64,000 nt of DNA, taken from assembly GCA_963709085.1 (NCBI GenBank), contig CAVPVB010000007.1, positions 2,852,001-2,916,000 on the forward strand. Direction: 5' to 3'. Shown here one piece after another: positions 56,297-64,000 of the stretch. The stretch's first letter is position 1; every line of letters starts with the position of its first letter. Source of the stretch: Rhodovastum sp963709085. GTDB taxonomy: Bacteria > Pseudomonadota > Alphaproteobacteria > Acetobacterales > Acetobacteraceae. The position numbers and the translations under genes are program-made. The notes beneath the pieces are model-generated. The model worked only from the letters and a program-made list of their open reading frames with translations. It did not search any database and was not told the DNA's origin.

Positions 56297-57649
56297 ATGG
56301 CTTTCGACATCGACCGTGAACGCCGGCTGGGCGCGATGAACATCGACGACAGGATGCGGGCCACGTTACGTGAACTCGCGCCGCTCCTGACACCCCGGAT
56401 CGATGCGGTCATCGAAGGCGCCTTTCGGTCGATCCTGCGTTATCCGGACGTGGCGAAGGTTTATGAGGGCGTCCCGATCCAGGACATGATTGCCGGCCAG
56501 CGCAAACAATGGCTGGAGGAATTGTTCCCGGCCACCTTCACGGAAGCGCAATTGCACGGCACGATCGGTCTGTTCGAGCGCAGGCAGAAGATGGGTTTGA
56601 GTCTGCGATGGTTTTTCGTTTTCTATAGCAATTTACTGCGCGGCTTCATCGCCACGCTCGGCCCTATCTATCGAAAAAAGCCAGAGCGGATGATTGCGGC
56701 GATCGACGCATTAAGTGCCCTGTCGCTGCTGACCCTTGATATCGCATCCTCGGCCTATATGCAGGCGTCGGAAGACAACGCGGCCGCATTCATAAAGGAG
56801 AGTGCGGACGATTTGCAGATCAAGGTCAACGATCTCGCAACCGCTGTCGGCGCCTCAGCTTTCCAGTTGCGCGCGGCCGCGCAAACCATGTCCGAGGTTG
56901 CGAACCAGACTTCCGGCCAGGCAGGGTTGGCGGCGGAGGCATCCGAAGCGGCAGAACACAACATTCAGGCGGCCGCCGCAGCGACCCAGCAACTGACCGC
57001 GTCCATTCACGAAATCGAGCGGCAGGTCGGGCAATCGACCCAGGTCGCCAGTTCCGCCGTGGGGGAGGCGCAACGTACTGATGCCCTGATCCAGGGCCTG
57101 GCCGGGACAGCCGGCAACATCGGCACCGTCGTCAAGTTGATCAAAGACATCGCATCCCAAACAAACCTTCTGGCCCTCAACGCCACTATCGAAGCGGCAC
57201 GGGCGGGCGAAGCTGGCCGGGGCTTCGCCGTTGTGGCCGGCGAGGTCAAGGTCCTGGCCAGTCAGACGGCCAGGGCAACCGAGGATATCGCGGCGCAGAT
57301 CGCCTCCGTGCAGACCGCAACCCGGGAAGCCGTCGGCGCCATTCAGGGTATCGGCACAACCATCGGCCGGATCAGTGAGATCGCCACGGTCATCGCCGGT
57401 GCGGTCGAGGAACAGGGCGCCGCCACCCAGGAAATCGCCCGCAGTGTGCAACTGGCGGCGGCGAGCGGCACCCGGTTTCATGGCAATGTCCGCGCGGTCA
57501 GCGCCACGGCGGGACAGACCGAGCAGACCGCCCGCTCGCTGCTGGCCGGCGCTGGCGATCTGGTGACCGGGGTCGAGGCCCTGCAACAGGAGTTGGGCGG
57601 GCTGTCGAACCAGGTCGGCCGCTTCCTCGATCGAGCCCATTGCGGATAG
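56297..57649 (+). CDS. Globin-coupled methyl-accepting chemotaxis protein without proximal His
   Basis: 450 residues, soluble (no membrane helix). N-terminal sensor-globin fold (residues ~1-155) and a C-terminal MCP signalling domain (~190-435) with the conserved hairpin tip KDIASQTNLLALNATIEAAR and EAGRGFAVVAGEVKVLA. In heme sensors of this class the proximal His lies three residues before IGL; here the matching stretch is RRQKMGL, so Arg96 replaces it. His88 is nearby but in a different helix position. I infer a heme-free or unusual ligand sensor feeding the chemotaxis phosphorelay. A bacteriohemerythrin gene follows. Confidence 0.85.
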   Translation: MAFDIDRERRLGAMNIDDRMRATLRELAPLLTPRIDAVIEGAFRSILRYPDVAKVYEGVPIQDMIAGQRKQWLEELFPATFTEAQLHGTIGLFERRQKMGLSLRWFFVFYSNLLRGFIATLGPIYRKKPERMIAAIDALSALSLLTLDIASSAYMQASEDNAAAFIKESADDLQIKVNDLATAVGASAFQLRAAAQTMSEVANQTSGQAGLAAEASEAAEHNIQAAAAATQQLTASIHEIERQVGQSTQVASSAVGEAQRTDALIQGLAGTAGNIGTVVKLIKDIASQTNLLALNATIEAARAGEAGRGFAVVAGEVKVLASQTARATEDIAAQIASVQTATREAVGAIQGIGTTIGRISEIATVIAGAVEEQGAATQEIARSVQLAAASGTRFHGNVRAVSATAGQTEQTARSLLAGAGDLVTGVEALQQELGGLSNQVGRFLDRAHCG

Positions 57650-57821
57650 CCAGGCCTGACGACTGGGGTGCGGGGCCAAGGGTGCGGAAATGCATTCGGG
57701 CAATCGCCTGGTGGAAGCCTCGCCCGGCGGCGGGGGCGACGGTGACACGGCTGCGATCTGGGTGGCGGGGCTTGTCGGGACGCATAAAGCCGGTGCGGCC
57801 GCTTGCAGTTCAAGGAGATTG

Positions 57822-58259
57822 ATGGCTATGCCGATTATGTGGCGCGAAGCAATGTGCGTTGATGGTGGAATAATCGATAATGATCATAAGGCTTTGATCG
57901 CCATTATTAACGAATTTGGTGACGTTCTTCCTTATATAGGCGCCAGAGAGCATCTGCAAAACATAGTTCTTAAGTTGGATAATTATGCCAATATGCATTT
58001 TCGAAGAGAAGAAGCTTTGCAGAAATCTATAAATTATTCCGAGCACGAATCACATTGTCAGGAACACGTCAAGTTAATTGACGAACTCTCTCGTGTTCGA
58101 GCGGAACTTGCTGCGATGCAAGAAAGCGAACTCGACGAAGTTCACAAACGTCTGACAGAGTTTCTGCACTTCTGGCTCATTAATCATGTAATCAAATTAG
58201 ATTTGCGCATGAAACCATTCGCCGACCAGTTCAAGACGGCGGCAGGACGGCGCGGATGA
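57822..58259 (+). CDS. Bacteriohemerythrin
   Basis: 145 residues from ATG 57822 (AAGGAG 6 bases upstream). All seven di-iron ligands can be placed: His22 (IDNDH), His59 and Glu63 (HFRREE), His78 and His82 (HESHCQEH), His122 and Asp127 (NHVIKLD). Non-heme O2-binding four-helix bundle, used for oxygen delivery, storage or sensing. The coding sequence is markedly AT-richer than its neighbours (codons ATA, AAT, TTA common), suggesting horizontal origin. It follows a globin-type chemoreceptor, which supports a shared role in O2 response. Confidence 0.9.
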   Translation: MAMPIMWREAMCVDGGIIDNDHKALIAIINEFGDVLPYIGAREHLQNIVLKLDNYANMHFRREEALQKSINYSEHESHCQEHVKLIDELSRVRAELAAMQESELDEVHKRLTEFLHFWLINHVIKLDLRMKPFADQFKTAAGRRG

Positions 58260-58429
58260 CGAAGCTGCGGCGCATCGCCCGCGGTGCTGCGGACGGCGCC
58301 ATCGTCGTGGGTGGGCGGTATCCGGCTCGATGTGTCCCCCCGCACCTGCGGCGCATTGTTCCCTATGGACAGCCTGCTCCTGGGGTTCCTCTATTGCTTC
58401 CCTGGCTCCGCCCGTAACTGCCCAGGTTG

Positions 58430-58604
58430 TCCCGCGAAGCCGGGCATCCAGGCGATCGGTAACACTGCCCCCGATCTTCCGCCGGAGCCAGGGTCTCATC
58501 CCGGTTGGGCGCGTGACCATGAATACAAGCGTCATGGCACGCTGAGCTTACTCGCCGGGATCGACCTGCTCACGGGCAAAGTTCATGCCTGCGTCGAGAA
58601 GGCT
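58430..58604 (+). pseudogene. IS630 family transposase remnant
   Basis: Fragment with AIGNTAPDLPPEPG and ARDHEYKRHGTLSLLAGIDL followed by TGKVHACVE, which is the middle catalytic segment of IS630-type transposases (around the second Asp). The N-terminal part is lost and the 3' end is cut by the IS5-type element inserted at 58605. Not functional. Confidence 0.75.
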
Positions 58605-59444
58605 AGGGTCTGTTAGTCCTTGAGTTCTTGTCTATGCCTTTAGCCAGTCCATTGTTGCAGCCATGCAAAGCACGCCCATGAAGGAGCGCGCGGTCTTTTC
58701 ATATCGCGTCGCAACCGCCCGCCATTCCTTCAGCCGGTTCCACAGGCGTTCGACCAGGTTACGGTTGTGGTAGATCCAGGGTGGACAGGCGACCGGCGCC
58801 TCGTTGCGCCTGGGCGGGATCGCCGGACGGGCGCCCAGGTTCCAGATCAACGTGCGGAAAAGATGCGAGGAATAGCCGCGGTCACCCAGAATCCACCGCG
58901 GGATGGCGACGAGCAGGGCCAGTAGCGCCGGCGCCAGCGGCAGTTCGTGCGCCTGCCCGGGCGCGAGCTTGAAGCCGATTGCCCGGCCGGAAGCGTCGGC
59001 GAGCACGCAGGCCTTGGTGCCAAAGCCCCCGCGCGAGCGGCCAAGTCCTTCATCTTGATCGCGCTGGGCCGACGTTCTGCCATGCTTGACGGCGCCGGCG
59101 GCTTTGTGATGGGCGCGGATGGTGCTGCCGTCGAGAAAGGCCATGCCCAGTTGCACGCCGCCCCGTGCCTGCGCCAGTGTTCCAGCAGGCGCTCCCAAAC
59201 ACCGTGATGGCTCCAGCGGTTGAACGCCTGCGCCGCCATCCACCACGGTCCCAACTCGGTGGGTATTTGCCGCCACTTGGCGCCGTTCTCATGGCGCCAG
59301 ATGATCGCCTCGATGGTCCGGCGGAGATTGAGGAACTCGGTCTTGTGCGGGGGACGGCACTGCTCAATCAGAGGTGCGAGTCCCTTCCATTGGGTGTCTG
59401 TCATACTTCCCTATATGGGGAAGCACTCAAGGACTAACAGGCCC
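58605..59444 (-). mobile_element. IS5-type insertion sequence (IS427-like group), complete
   Basis: Bounded by terminal inverted repeats: left AGGGTCTGTTAGTCCTTGAG at 58605 and right CTCAAGGACTAACAGGCCCT ending at 59444, 20 of 21 matches. A TA dinucleotide at both edges (58604-58605 and 59444-59445) fits the 2-base target duplication of this group. Total about 840 bases, the usual size. It lies inside an IS630 remnant. Confidence 0.85.
58632..59404 (-). CDS. IS5 family transposase, two overlapping frames
   Basis: Frame 1 (ATG 59404, ends at 58847) starts TDTQWKGLAPLIEQCRPP and covers the HTH region with EAIIWRHENGAKWRQIP; frame 2 continues from the overlap near 59120 to the stop at 58632, with FLDGSTIRAHH (first Asp), WILGDRGYSSHLF (second Asp) and NLVERLWNRLKEWRAVATRYEK (Glu, with Tyr-Arg-Glu-Lys signature). 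In this IS group a programmed frameshift fuses the two, so the split is expected and the element may be active. Confidence 0.87.
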
Positions 59445-59445
59445 T

Positions 59446-59554
59446 AAAACGCCGCGCGCAGGGGCAAATGGCGCGAGCGCAAGGGGCGACGAGAACGGCA
59501 CCCCAATATCGCCCCAATACCGACTGTTGGTAAATGTTAGTCTGCTGGCAGCGC
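59446..59554. other. Short stretch after IS, nothing identified
   Basis: 109 bases between the IS5 right end and the ParB-like fragment. Might include the other half of the interrupted IS630 gene, but no transposase sequence can be read. Confidence 0.3.
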
Positions 59555-59925
59555 TCATCCTGCCGGTCGCGGAGTTGACGCGCGGACCTCCTTGGCCGCC
59601 CGCGACACCGACAGATCGCCCGCCTCGACCTTGGCGATCACCTCCGGGCTGGCTTGGGATAGGACGACGCGGGCGTCTTTGACGGTCCTCGTTGCCACGT
59701 TCACCAATGCGGCGGCATCGGACACGGATTGCGAAGAAGTGGGCAAAATTGCCCCCTTATCATCCGCAGCCGGCCGGTGCGCCGGCAGCGTCGCAAACCG
59801 TGCCGCGATCATCGCCCTTTGCGACGTGTCCAGATGCCGCCGCAGCAGGTTGACCGACACCACGAACCTGCGGGCCGGCCAATCCGCGACATGCCGAGGC
59901 AGGAAGGCAGTTGAGAAATGTTATG
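59555..59925 (-). pseudogene. ParB/RepB-like partition protein fragment
   Basis: Reads VSVNLLRRHLDTSQRAMIAARFATLPAHRP ... SVSDAAALVNVATRTVKDARVVL ... VIAKVEAGDLSVSRAAKEV: the HTH segment of plasmid ParB-type regulators that begin with LHRRHLDESQRAMIA. The typical N-terminal nuclease-like part is missing upstream (only ~20 codons, about 59863-59925, keep the frame) and the C-terminus is absent. A relic of a plasmid or integrative element. Confidence 0.6.
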
Positions 59926-60024
59926 CCGCGGTGGCGCGCGCGAGGGCGCTGGGGCCGGGCGGCGTGTGGACTCGTTGCACGTCTAGAGGCTAGCGTCGTT
60001 GCCTCTGCAATTAAGGAGATAGCA

Positions 60025-60816
60025 ATGCCTCGCATCGTGTGCGGCGCCGTGGCCCTGGTGGCGCTGGCCGGCTGTGGGCCAATAATGTCATCACAGGTAG
60101 CAGACCAAATCAACGGCATGGTCGGGCTAAGCAAGGAGCACGTCCTAAGCTGCATGGGACCGCCTACATCAACATCCAGCGCGGGCGCTACAGAGGTGTG
60201 GACGTATAATTCGTTGGGACCCGTAAATTCATCCACGGTTTTAAGCGGTAATCAGTCATTTGTTGTTGGATCAACGAGCACGAGCCAAGAATTTTGCGCG
60301 ATAAATTTGACTATGCAGAGCGACCGCGTCGTCATGGCAAATTATAGATCGCAAGGTAAATTGCTTGCCCCAAGCCTGCCTTGCTACTCCGTGCTTCATG
60401 CTTGCGTTCCCAATCCTGGAACCGCTTCTGCTCAGGCCGAATCCACGCAGGGCGAAAGAAGCAAAGAGGCATTTGCCTACTGCAAGGAGTTATTCAAAGA
60501 CCCGCGCCTTGACTCCATTCGAGGCGTGATCGCTATAGACCAGCAACCTACGCTGGAAATGCAAAGCAATTCCAAGTATATCACCGAAATACAACGACCT
60601 GCGGTGGACTTCCTTAAGACACTTAAAGAACAGTGTCGCAACAAGGTCGCTGAAAATGCGCCTAGACTTGGACAGCTAGTGGAAACCATAGACCCAAACA
60701 TATATCAAGAGCTGCGAATGTTGTACCAAAAGCAAATAACAATTGGGGATTACAATATGTATTCTCAGAGTGTTGCCGAAAAATTTCGGGCAGCCGCCGT
60801 AGCCGCCAAGAAATAA
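60025..60816 (+). CDS. Hypothetical lipoprotein
   Basis: 263 residues from ATG 60025 with TAAGGAG 7 bases upstream. Lipobox ALAGC after a short signal (RIVCGAVALVALAGC), so lipidated at the Cys. The N-terminal ~100 residues resemble small Sme-type lipoproteins (KEHVLSCMGPPTSTSS ... VWTYNS, as in SmpA/BamE-like proteins), while the C-terminal half is Lys/Gln-rich helical (KEAFAYCKELFKDPRL, KSNSKYITEIQRPAVDFLKTL). Lower GC than the surroundings. Function not recognised. Confidence 0.7.
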   Translation: MPRIVCGAVALVALAGCGPIMSSQVADQINGMVGLSKEHVLSCMGPPTSTSSAGATEVWTYNSLGPVNSSTVLSGNQSFVVGSTSTSQEFCAINLTMQSDRVVMANYRSQGKLLAPSLPCYSVLHACVPNPGTASAQAESTQGERSKEAFAYCKELFKDPRLDSIRGVIAIDQQPTLEMQSNSKYITEIQRPAVDFLKTLKEQCRNKVAENAPRLGQLVETIDPNIYQELRMLYQKQITIGDYNMYSQSVAEKFRAAAVAAKK

Positions 60817-61467
60817 ATCGTGTGATGAGATGGTCCTGGGTGAACGTTATTCGCCCTTTCGGAATGGCTGATGTTGGCGAGGCGGAAATGCTGAGGGGCG
60901 CGGTCCCGTTGCCGTTCTCGGCGGTGAACTCGACGCCGGCCTGCACGTAAGTCACCCGCTACGATCCAGCACCACAGCGCAGCGCCTATAGCCGCGCGCC
61001 GGTTCGCCGCAGATCTCCGCGCCGCACACGGCTGCGAGGGGCACTATATCGGTGCCATCGACCCTGCTGGCGCGGGGCGACGGCAGGCAAGCGGGAGCGG
61101 CCCCGCCGCCTGCAAGCCGCTCGACGTGCGGCGGACGCGGTGGTGGTGGCAGGCGACATGCCGGCGCCGTGCATCGGGCTCGCGGTCCGGGCCGTGCGAT
61201 CCGGCCGAGGCCGGGGGGAAGGGGTGACGCTGGCGGGGTGGCTGGTAGCAGCGCCAAGCAGCCGCGGCGGGGCGGTCTATAAGTAGAGCCGGGGAGCAAT
61301 GGCGGGCCGATGGCGAGGCGACGGCTGACCGGGCGATCCGGTGCGCCTGACCGCTTCCGTTCGCCCTATTTCGCCCCTATCCGGCGCGGGTTGGTGGGAA
61401 AGATGGCGGGACGGGCTGGAAGGCAAATTCAAGAACCAAGGAAATTCAACGGTTTAAGCGCGATACT
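60817..61467. other. Gene-free stretch before tRNA-Ser
   Basis: About 650 bases. Open frames (for example 60952-61299 minus) are Arg/Pro-rich and lack features; I see no gene. It probably reflects decayed mobile DNA at a tRNA locus. Confidence 0.45.
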
Positions 61468-61560
61468 TGGCGGACGGGGTGGGATTCGAACCCACGGTGG
61501 AAGGGTTACTCCCACGGCGGTTTTCAAGACCGCTGCCTTCAACCGCTCGGCCACCCGTCC
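61468..61560 (-). tRNA. tRNA-Ser (anticodon UGA)
   Basis: Read from 61560 to 61468. Acceptor stem GGACGGG/CCCGTCC, anticodon loop CTTGAAA giving UGA, long variable arm (about 18 bases, typical of Ser), T loop GGTTCGAATCC, discriminator G and an encoded 3' CCA (61468-61470). Standard class II tRNA. Confidence 0.96.
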
Positions 61561-61610
61561 CGGACCGGCGGCTAAGTAGCGGTATCGCGGTCGGGCTTCA
61601 AGCCTGAGGC

Positions 61611-62827
61611 GGGTCGGGCACAGGGCTATCGCATTTGGCGCCCGGCCTGGGTGAGCAGGCGTAGGAGGAAGCTGTCGTCCCAGCCTGCTCGCTTGAGCTT
61701 GCTCTTCATTGACGCCTTGGAGCCTTCGAGCTTGGCCAGGTTGATGGCCATACGGCGCAATAGGGCGATGTTCTCCGGCCCGTTATCCAAGCGGTTCCGG
61801 GTCTGGTCCTCGTTCATGGTGACGTCGAGCACCCAGTGCAGACCGTTCTCAACCCCCCAATGGCTGCGGACAGCGTCGCCGAAACGCACTGCGTTGAGCG
61901 GTGTGCTGAGCAGATAGTAGGCGGTTTCGCTGGTAACCTTGGCGCCGACTTCGCGCATGCGGACCACCTTGCCGATGGCGGCCAGTCCCGGCCAGGTATG
62001 GCGCTCCTGCAGCCAGTCGATCTCGGTCGAGACCATGCTGGTGCGGGTCTCGATGCGGCCGTGGTCGCCGTCAACGGTGGTATGGGTGACCTCGGCCGCG
62101 CGCTGCGGGTCGTCCAGGAAGAGGCGGACGTCCTCGTAGAGGCTGGGCTGGTTACCCTTCAGCGCCAGCACGTAGTCGCCGCCTTGTTCGACCACCTGCG
62201 CAGCAATGGCGCGTTGGCAGTTGATGGCATCCGCGGTGACGATGCAGCCCTTGAGCGACAGCATTTCCAGCAGCTTCGGTACCGCCGTGATCTCGTTCGA
62301 CTTGCCGTCCACGGCCAGTTGCCCGAGAACCAACCGCTGATCCGCAGCCCAGGCACTGATCAAATGCAGCGGCGACTTGCCCGACGCGCGGTCGAAGGAA
62401 TGCCGCAGCGTCTTGCCATCGATCGCTACCACGCCCTGGATGGTCTCGGCAAAGCGCTGCATGAAGGTCTGGAAGGCGGCGTGGAACCGCTTCGGATCGA
62501 GCAGACGGAACACCCGGCTGAACGTGTCGTGGCTCGGGATGCCGTGCTTCAGGCGCAGGAACTGCCGCAGGAATGGCTCCTTCGACTGCCCGAACAGCGC
62601 CATGTCCGAGCAGTCCTCGCCGCCGCAGAGCACCGTGCAAAGCGCGATGATCAGCAACTCGTGCAGGTTGTGGCGGGCATTCGGCCGGCGCGGGTCGTCA
62701 ACGCCCGCGAAGCACCCGACGAAATCCTCCATGGGCCGATCCTCCGATCAATCCCATGCTTCGAATCCATCCGCCCCAGCCCACGCAAGCCCCTACCGTC
62801 AAGGATTTCCCATATGCGAATCCCCTG
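61611..62827 (-). mobile_element. ISAs1 family element, copy 1
   Basis: Its 3' boundary is the terminal repeat GGGTCGGGCACAGGGCTATC at 61611, and the 5' side ends near 62827, where a partial inverse (CATATGCGAATCCCCTG) abuts the second element. About 10 terminal bases of that end are missing, presumably replaced by the second copy. It carries one intact transposase. Confidence 0.72.
61626..62732 (-). CDS. ISAs1 family transposase, intact
   Basis: 368 residues, full length for the family. DDE residues visible: Asp in VVAIDGKTLRHSF, Asp in IVTADAINCQRAI and Glu in HWGVENGLHWVLDVTMNED. N-terminal NLHELLIIALCTVLCGGEDC is the ISAs1 signature. Start ATG 62732. Probably active; it lies next to tRNA-Ser. 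Confidence 0.93.
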   Translation of the reverse strand: MEDFVGCFAGVDDPRRPNARHNLHELLIIALCTVLCGGEDCSDMALFGQSKEPFLRQFLRLKHGIPSHDTFSRVFRLLDPKRFHAAFQTFMQRFAETIQGVVAIDGKTLRHSFDRASGKSPLHLISAWAADQRLVLGQLAVDGKSNEITAVPKLLEMLSLKGCIVTADAINCQRAIAAQVVEQGGDYVLALKGNQPSLYEDVRLFLDDPQRAAEVTHTTVDGDHGRIETRTSMVSTEIDWLQERHTWPGLAAIGKVVRMREVGAKVTSETAYYLLSTPLNAVRFGDAVRSHWGVENGLHWVLDVTMNEDQTRNRLDNGPENIALLRRMAINLAKLEGSKASMKSKLKRAGWDDSFLLRLLTQAGRQMR

Positions 62828-64000
62828 GGGTCGGGCACAGGGGAATCGCACTTGGAATTTCCTTGACAGCGCGACGGCGGCTTGCGCGGGGCGGGGCGAT
62901 GGATTCTACCGGAGGGCGCGCGAAACCTGCGGTGGGAGGACGCCTTGGATCAGTTTGCCGGCTGCTGGGAGGGTCTGGAAGACCCACGAACCGGGAATGC
63001 CGGGCTGCATGACTTCCATGAGTTGCTGATGATTGCGCTGTGTACAGTGTTATGTGGCGGCCAGGGTGCGGTGGACATGGCTCGGTTTGCGGAAGCGAAA
63101 GAGCCGTTCCTGCGCGGCTTTCTCAAGCTGGAGAAGGGCATTCCAAGTCACGACACTTTCAGCCGCCTGTTCCGCCTGCTCGACCCGGCGCAGTTTGGCG
63201 CGGCGTTTCAGCGGTTCATGGCGCAGTTTTCGAGTACAGGTTCAGGGCGTTGTAGCGATCGATGGCAAGGTTCTGCGTCGCTCCTTCGATCGCGCCAGCG
63301 GCAAGTCACCGCTGCACATGGTCAGTGCCTGGGGATGCGAGCAGCGCCTGGTGCTGGCGCAGATCGCCACCGACGCCAAATCAAATGAGATCACCGCGGT
63401 GCCGAAGTTGCTGGAGATGCTGTCACTGAAAGGCACGATCGTGACCGCCGACGCGCTCAACTGCCAGCGGGCGATTGCTCAGCAGATCGTCGATCAGGGC
63501 GGCGACTATGCCCTGGCGCTGAAGGGCAATCAGGGCACGCTGCATGATGACGTCAGCACGTTCCTCAATGACCCGGCCAGCAAACCGGCGACGAGCGCGC
63601 AAAACGTGGACGCCGATCACGGCCGCATCGAGACCCGCACGGCCACGGTCTCGACCGATATCGACTGGTTGCAGCGGGATCATCACTGGCCCGGCCTGGC
63701 GGCCATCGGCAAGGTTGTCCGTATCCGTGAAACCGCGAGCAAGACCACCACCGAGACCGCCTACTACCTTCTCAGCACAGCGCTATCCGCGACACGCTTC
63801 AACGAGGTCGTCCGCGAGCACTGGGGTGTCGAAAACCGGCTGCACTGGCGGCTGGATGTGGTGATGAACGAGGATCAGGACCGGACCAGACTGGGCAACG
63901 GGCCACACAATCTTGCGGTCCTGCGACACATGGCCCTGAACGTCATGCAGAAGGACGGCTCCAAGGGCTCTCTGCGCGGCAAGTTCCAACGGGCCGGTTG
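62828..64000 (+). mobile_element. ISAs1 family element, copy 2, cut by window end
   Basis: Begins with the terminal repeat GGGTCGGGCACAGGGGAATC at 62828, directly abutting copy 1 head to head. Related to but clearly distinct from copy 1 in sequence. The right end is outside the window. Confidence 0.72.
62945..64000 (+). pseudogene. ISAs1 family transposase, frameshifted and incomplete
   Basis: Reads from a TTG near 62945 (LDQFAGCWEGLEDPRTGNAG, FHELLMIALCTVLCGG) to about 63233, then the frame changes to VQVQGVVAIDGKVLRRSFD and continues with the second Asp (IVTADALNCQ) and Glu region (HWGVENRLHWRLDVVMNEDQ) to the window end. Aligns along its length with copy 1. Either inactive or another sequence error; runs off the window. 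Confidence 0.85.

Noticed and set aside
60952..61299. 115-residue minus-strand frame before the tRNA
   Set aside because: Arg/Pro-rich low complexity, no motif and no good start site.

Overview
This is a GC-rich chromosomal window from an alphaproteobacterium. It is most likely a member of the Acetobacteraceae (Rhodospirillales). The evidence is the base composition, a Bpt-type arginyltransferase, GatCAB with an alphaproteobacterial layout, DUF2783 and YjbQ proteins, and a family of interspersed palindromes (CCAGGGCTCTGCCCTGGACC / AAGGGC..GCCCTTGGAACC) that I associate with that family. The placement is inferred from content only; there is no rRNA in the window.

Layout. 0-6.1 kb: the 3' part of a gamma-glutamyltransferase gene, a Gld-type ABC exporter set (ATPase, permease, GldG-like, DUF4340) and a NUDIX hydrolase. 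6.2-13.9 kb: a tandem pair of DUF2061 proteins, an HtrA-like protein with a ruined catalytic triad, yaiI, two unknown genes, an SDR and a DHA2 efflux pump flanked by inverted palindromes. 14-21.6 kb: an aldose epimerase, two coupled 2OG-Fe(II) oxygenases, a DUF2783/FAD-hydroxylase unit with a divergent MarR regulator, YjbQ and another SDR. 21.7-25.4 kb: penicillin acylase, RDD protein and arginyltransferase, with overlapping ends. 25.6-33.2 kb: a five-gene redox operon behind a perfect FNR-type box, encoding a SudBA/NfnAB-like NAD(P)H:ferredoxin module, 2-oxoacid:ferredoxin oxidoreductase KorAB, and a 719-residue ferredoxin-tailed protein I cannot place in a named family. 33.2-35.4 kb: methyltransferase, polyprenyl-phosphate glycosyltransferase and a small EamA/SMR protein. 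35.4-48.6 kb: a beta-helix/DUF4214 protein, Kup, a second YjbQ, PanC, a Tat-type sulfatase, GatB-GatA-GatC, RuvX and a glycine-zipper lipoprotein. 48.9-56 kb: a large Fe2OG protein, L28, a DUF3857/transglutaminase protein and a NupC-type transporter. 56.3-64 kb is accessory: a globin-coupled chemoreceptor lacking the expected proximal His, a complete bacteriohemerythrin, an IS630 remnant cut by an intact IS5-type element, a ParB-like fragment, an AT-richer lipoprotein, tRNA-Ser(UGA), and two abutting ISAs1 elements.

Common thread. Oxygen and redox appear repeatedly: FNR-type boxes, Kor/Sud, hemerythrin, the globin-type sensor and three Fe2OG oxygenases. This fits a facultative lifestyle with low-oxygen episodes, by inference only.

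Quality warning. At least eleven genes, including the normally indispensable gatA and gatB, are split by single-base frameshifts that one base would repair. I read most of these as sequencing or assembly indels rather than real pseudogenes, and annotate them as whole genes with the break position.
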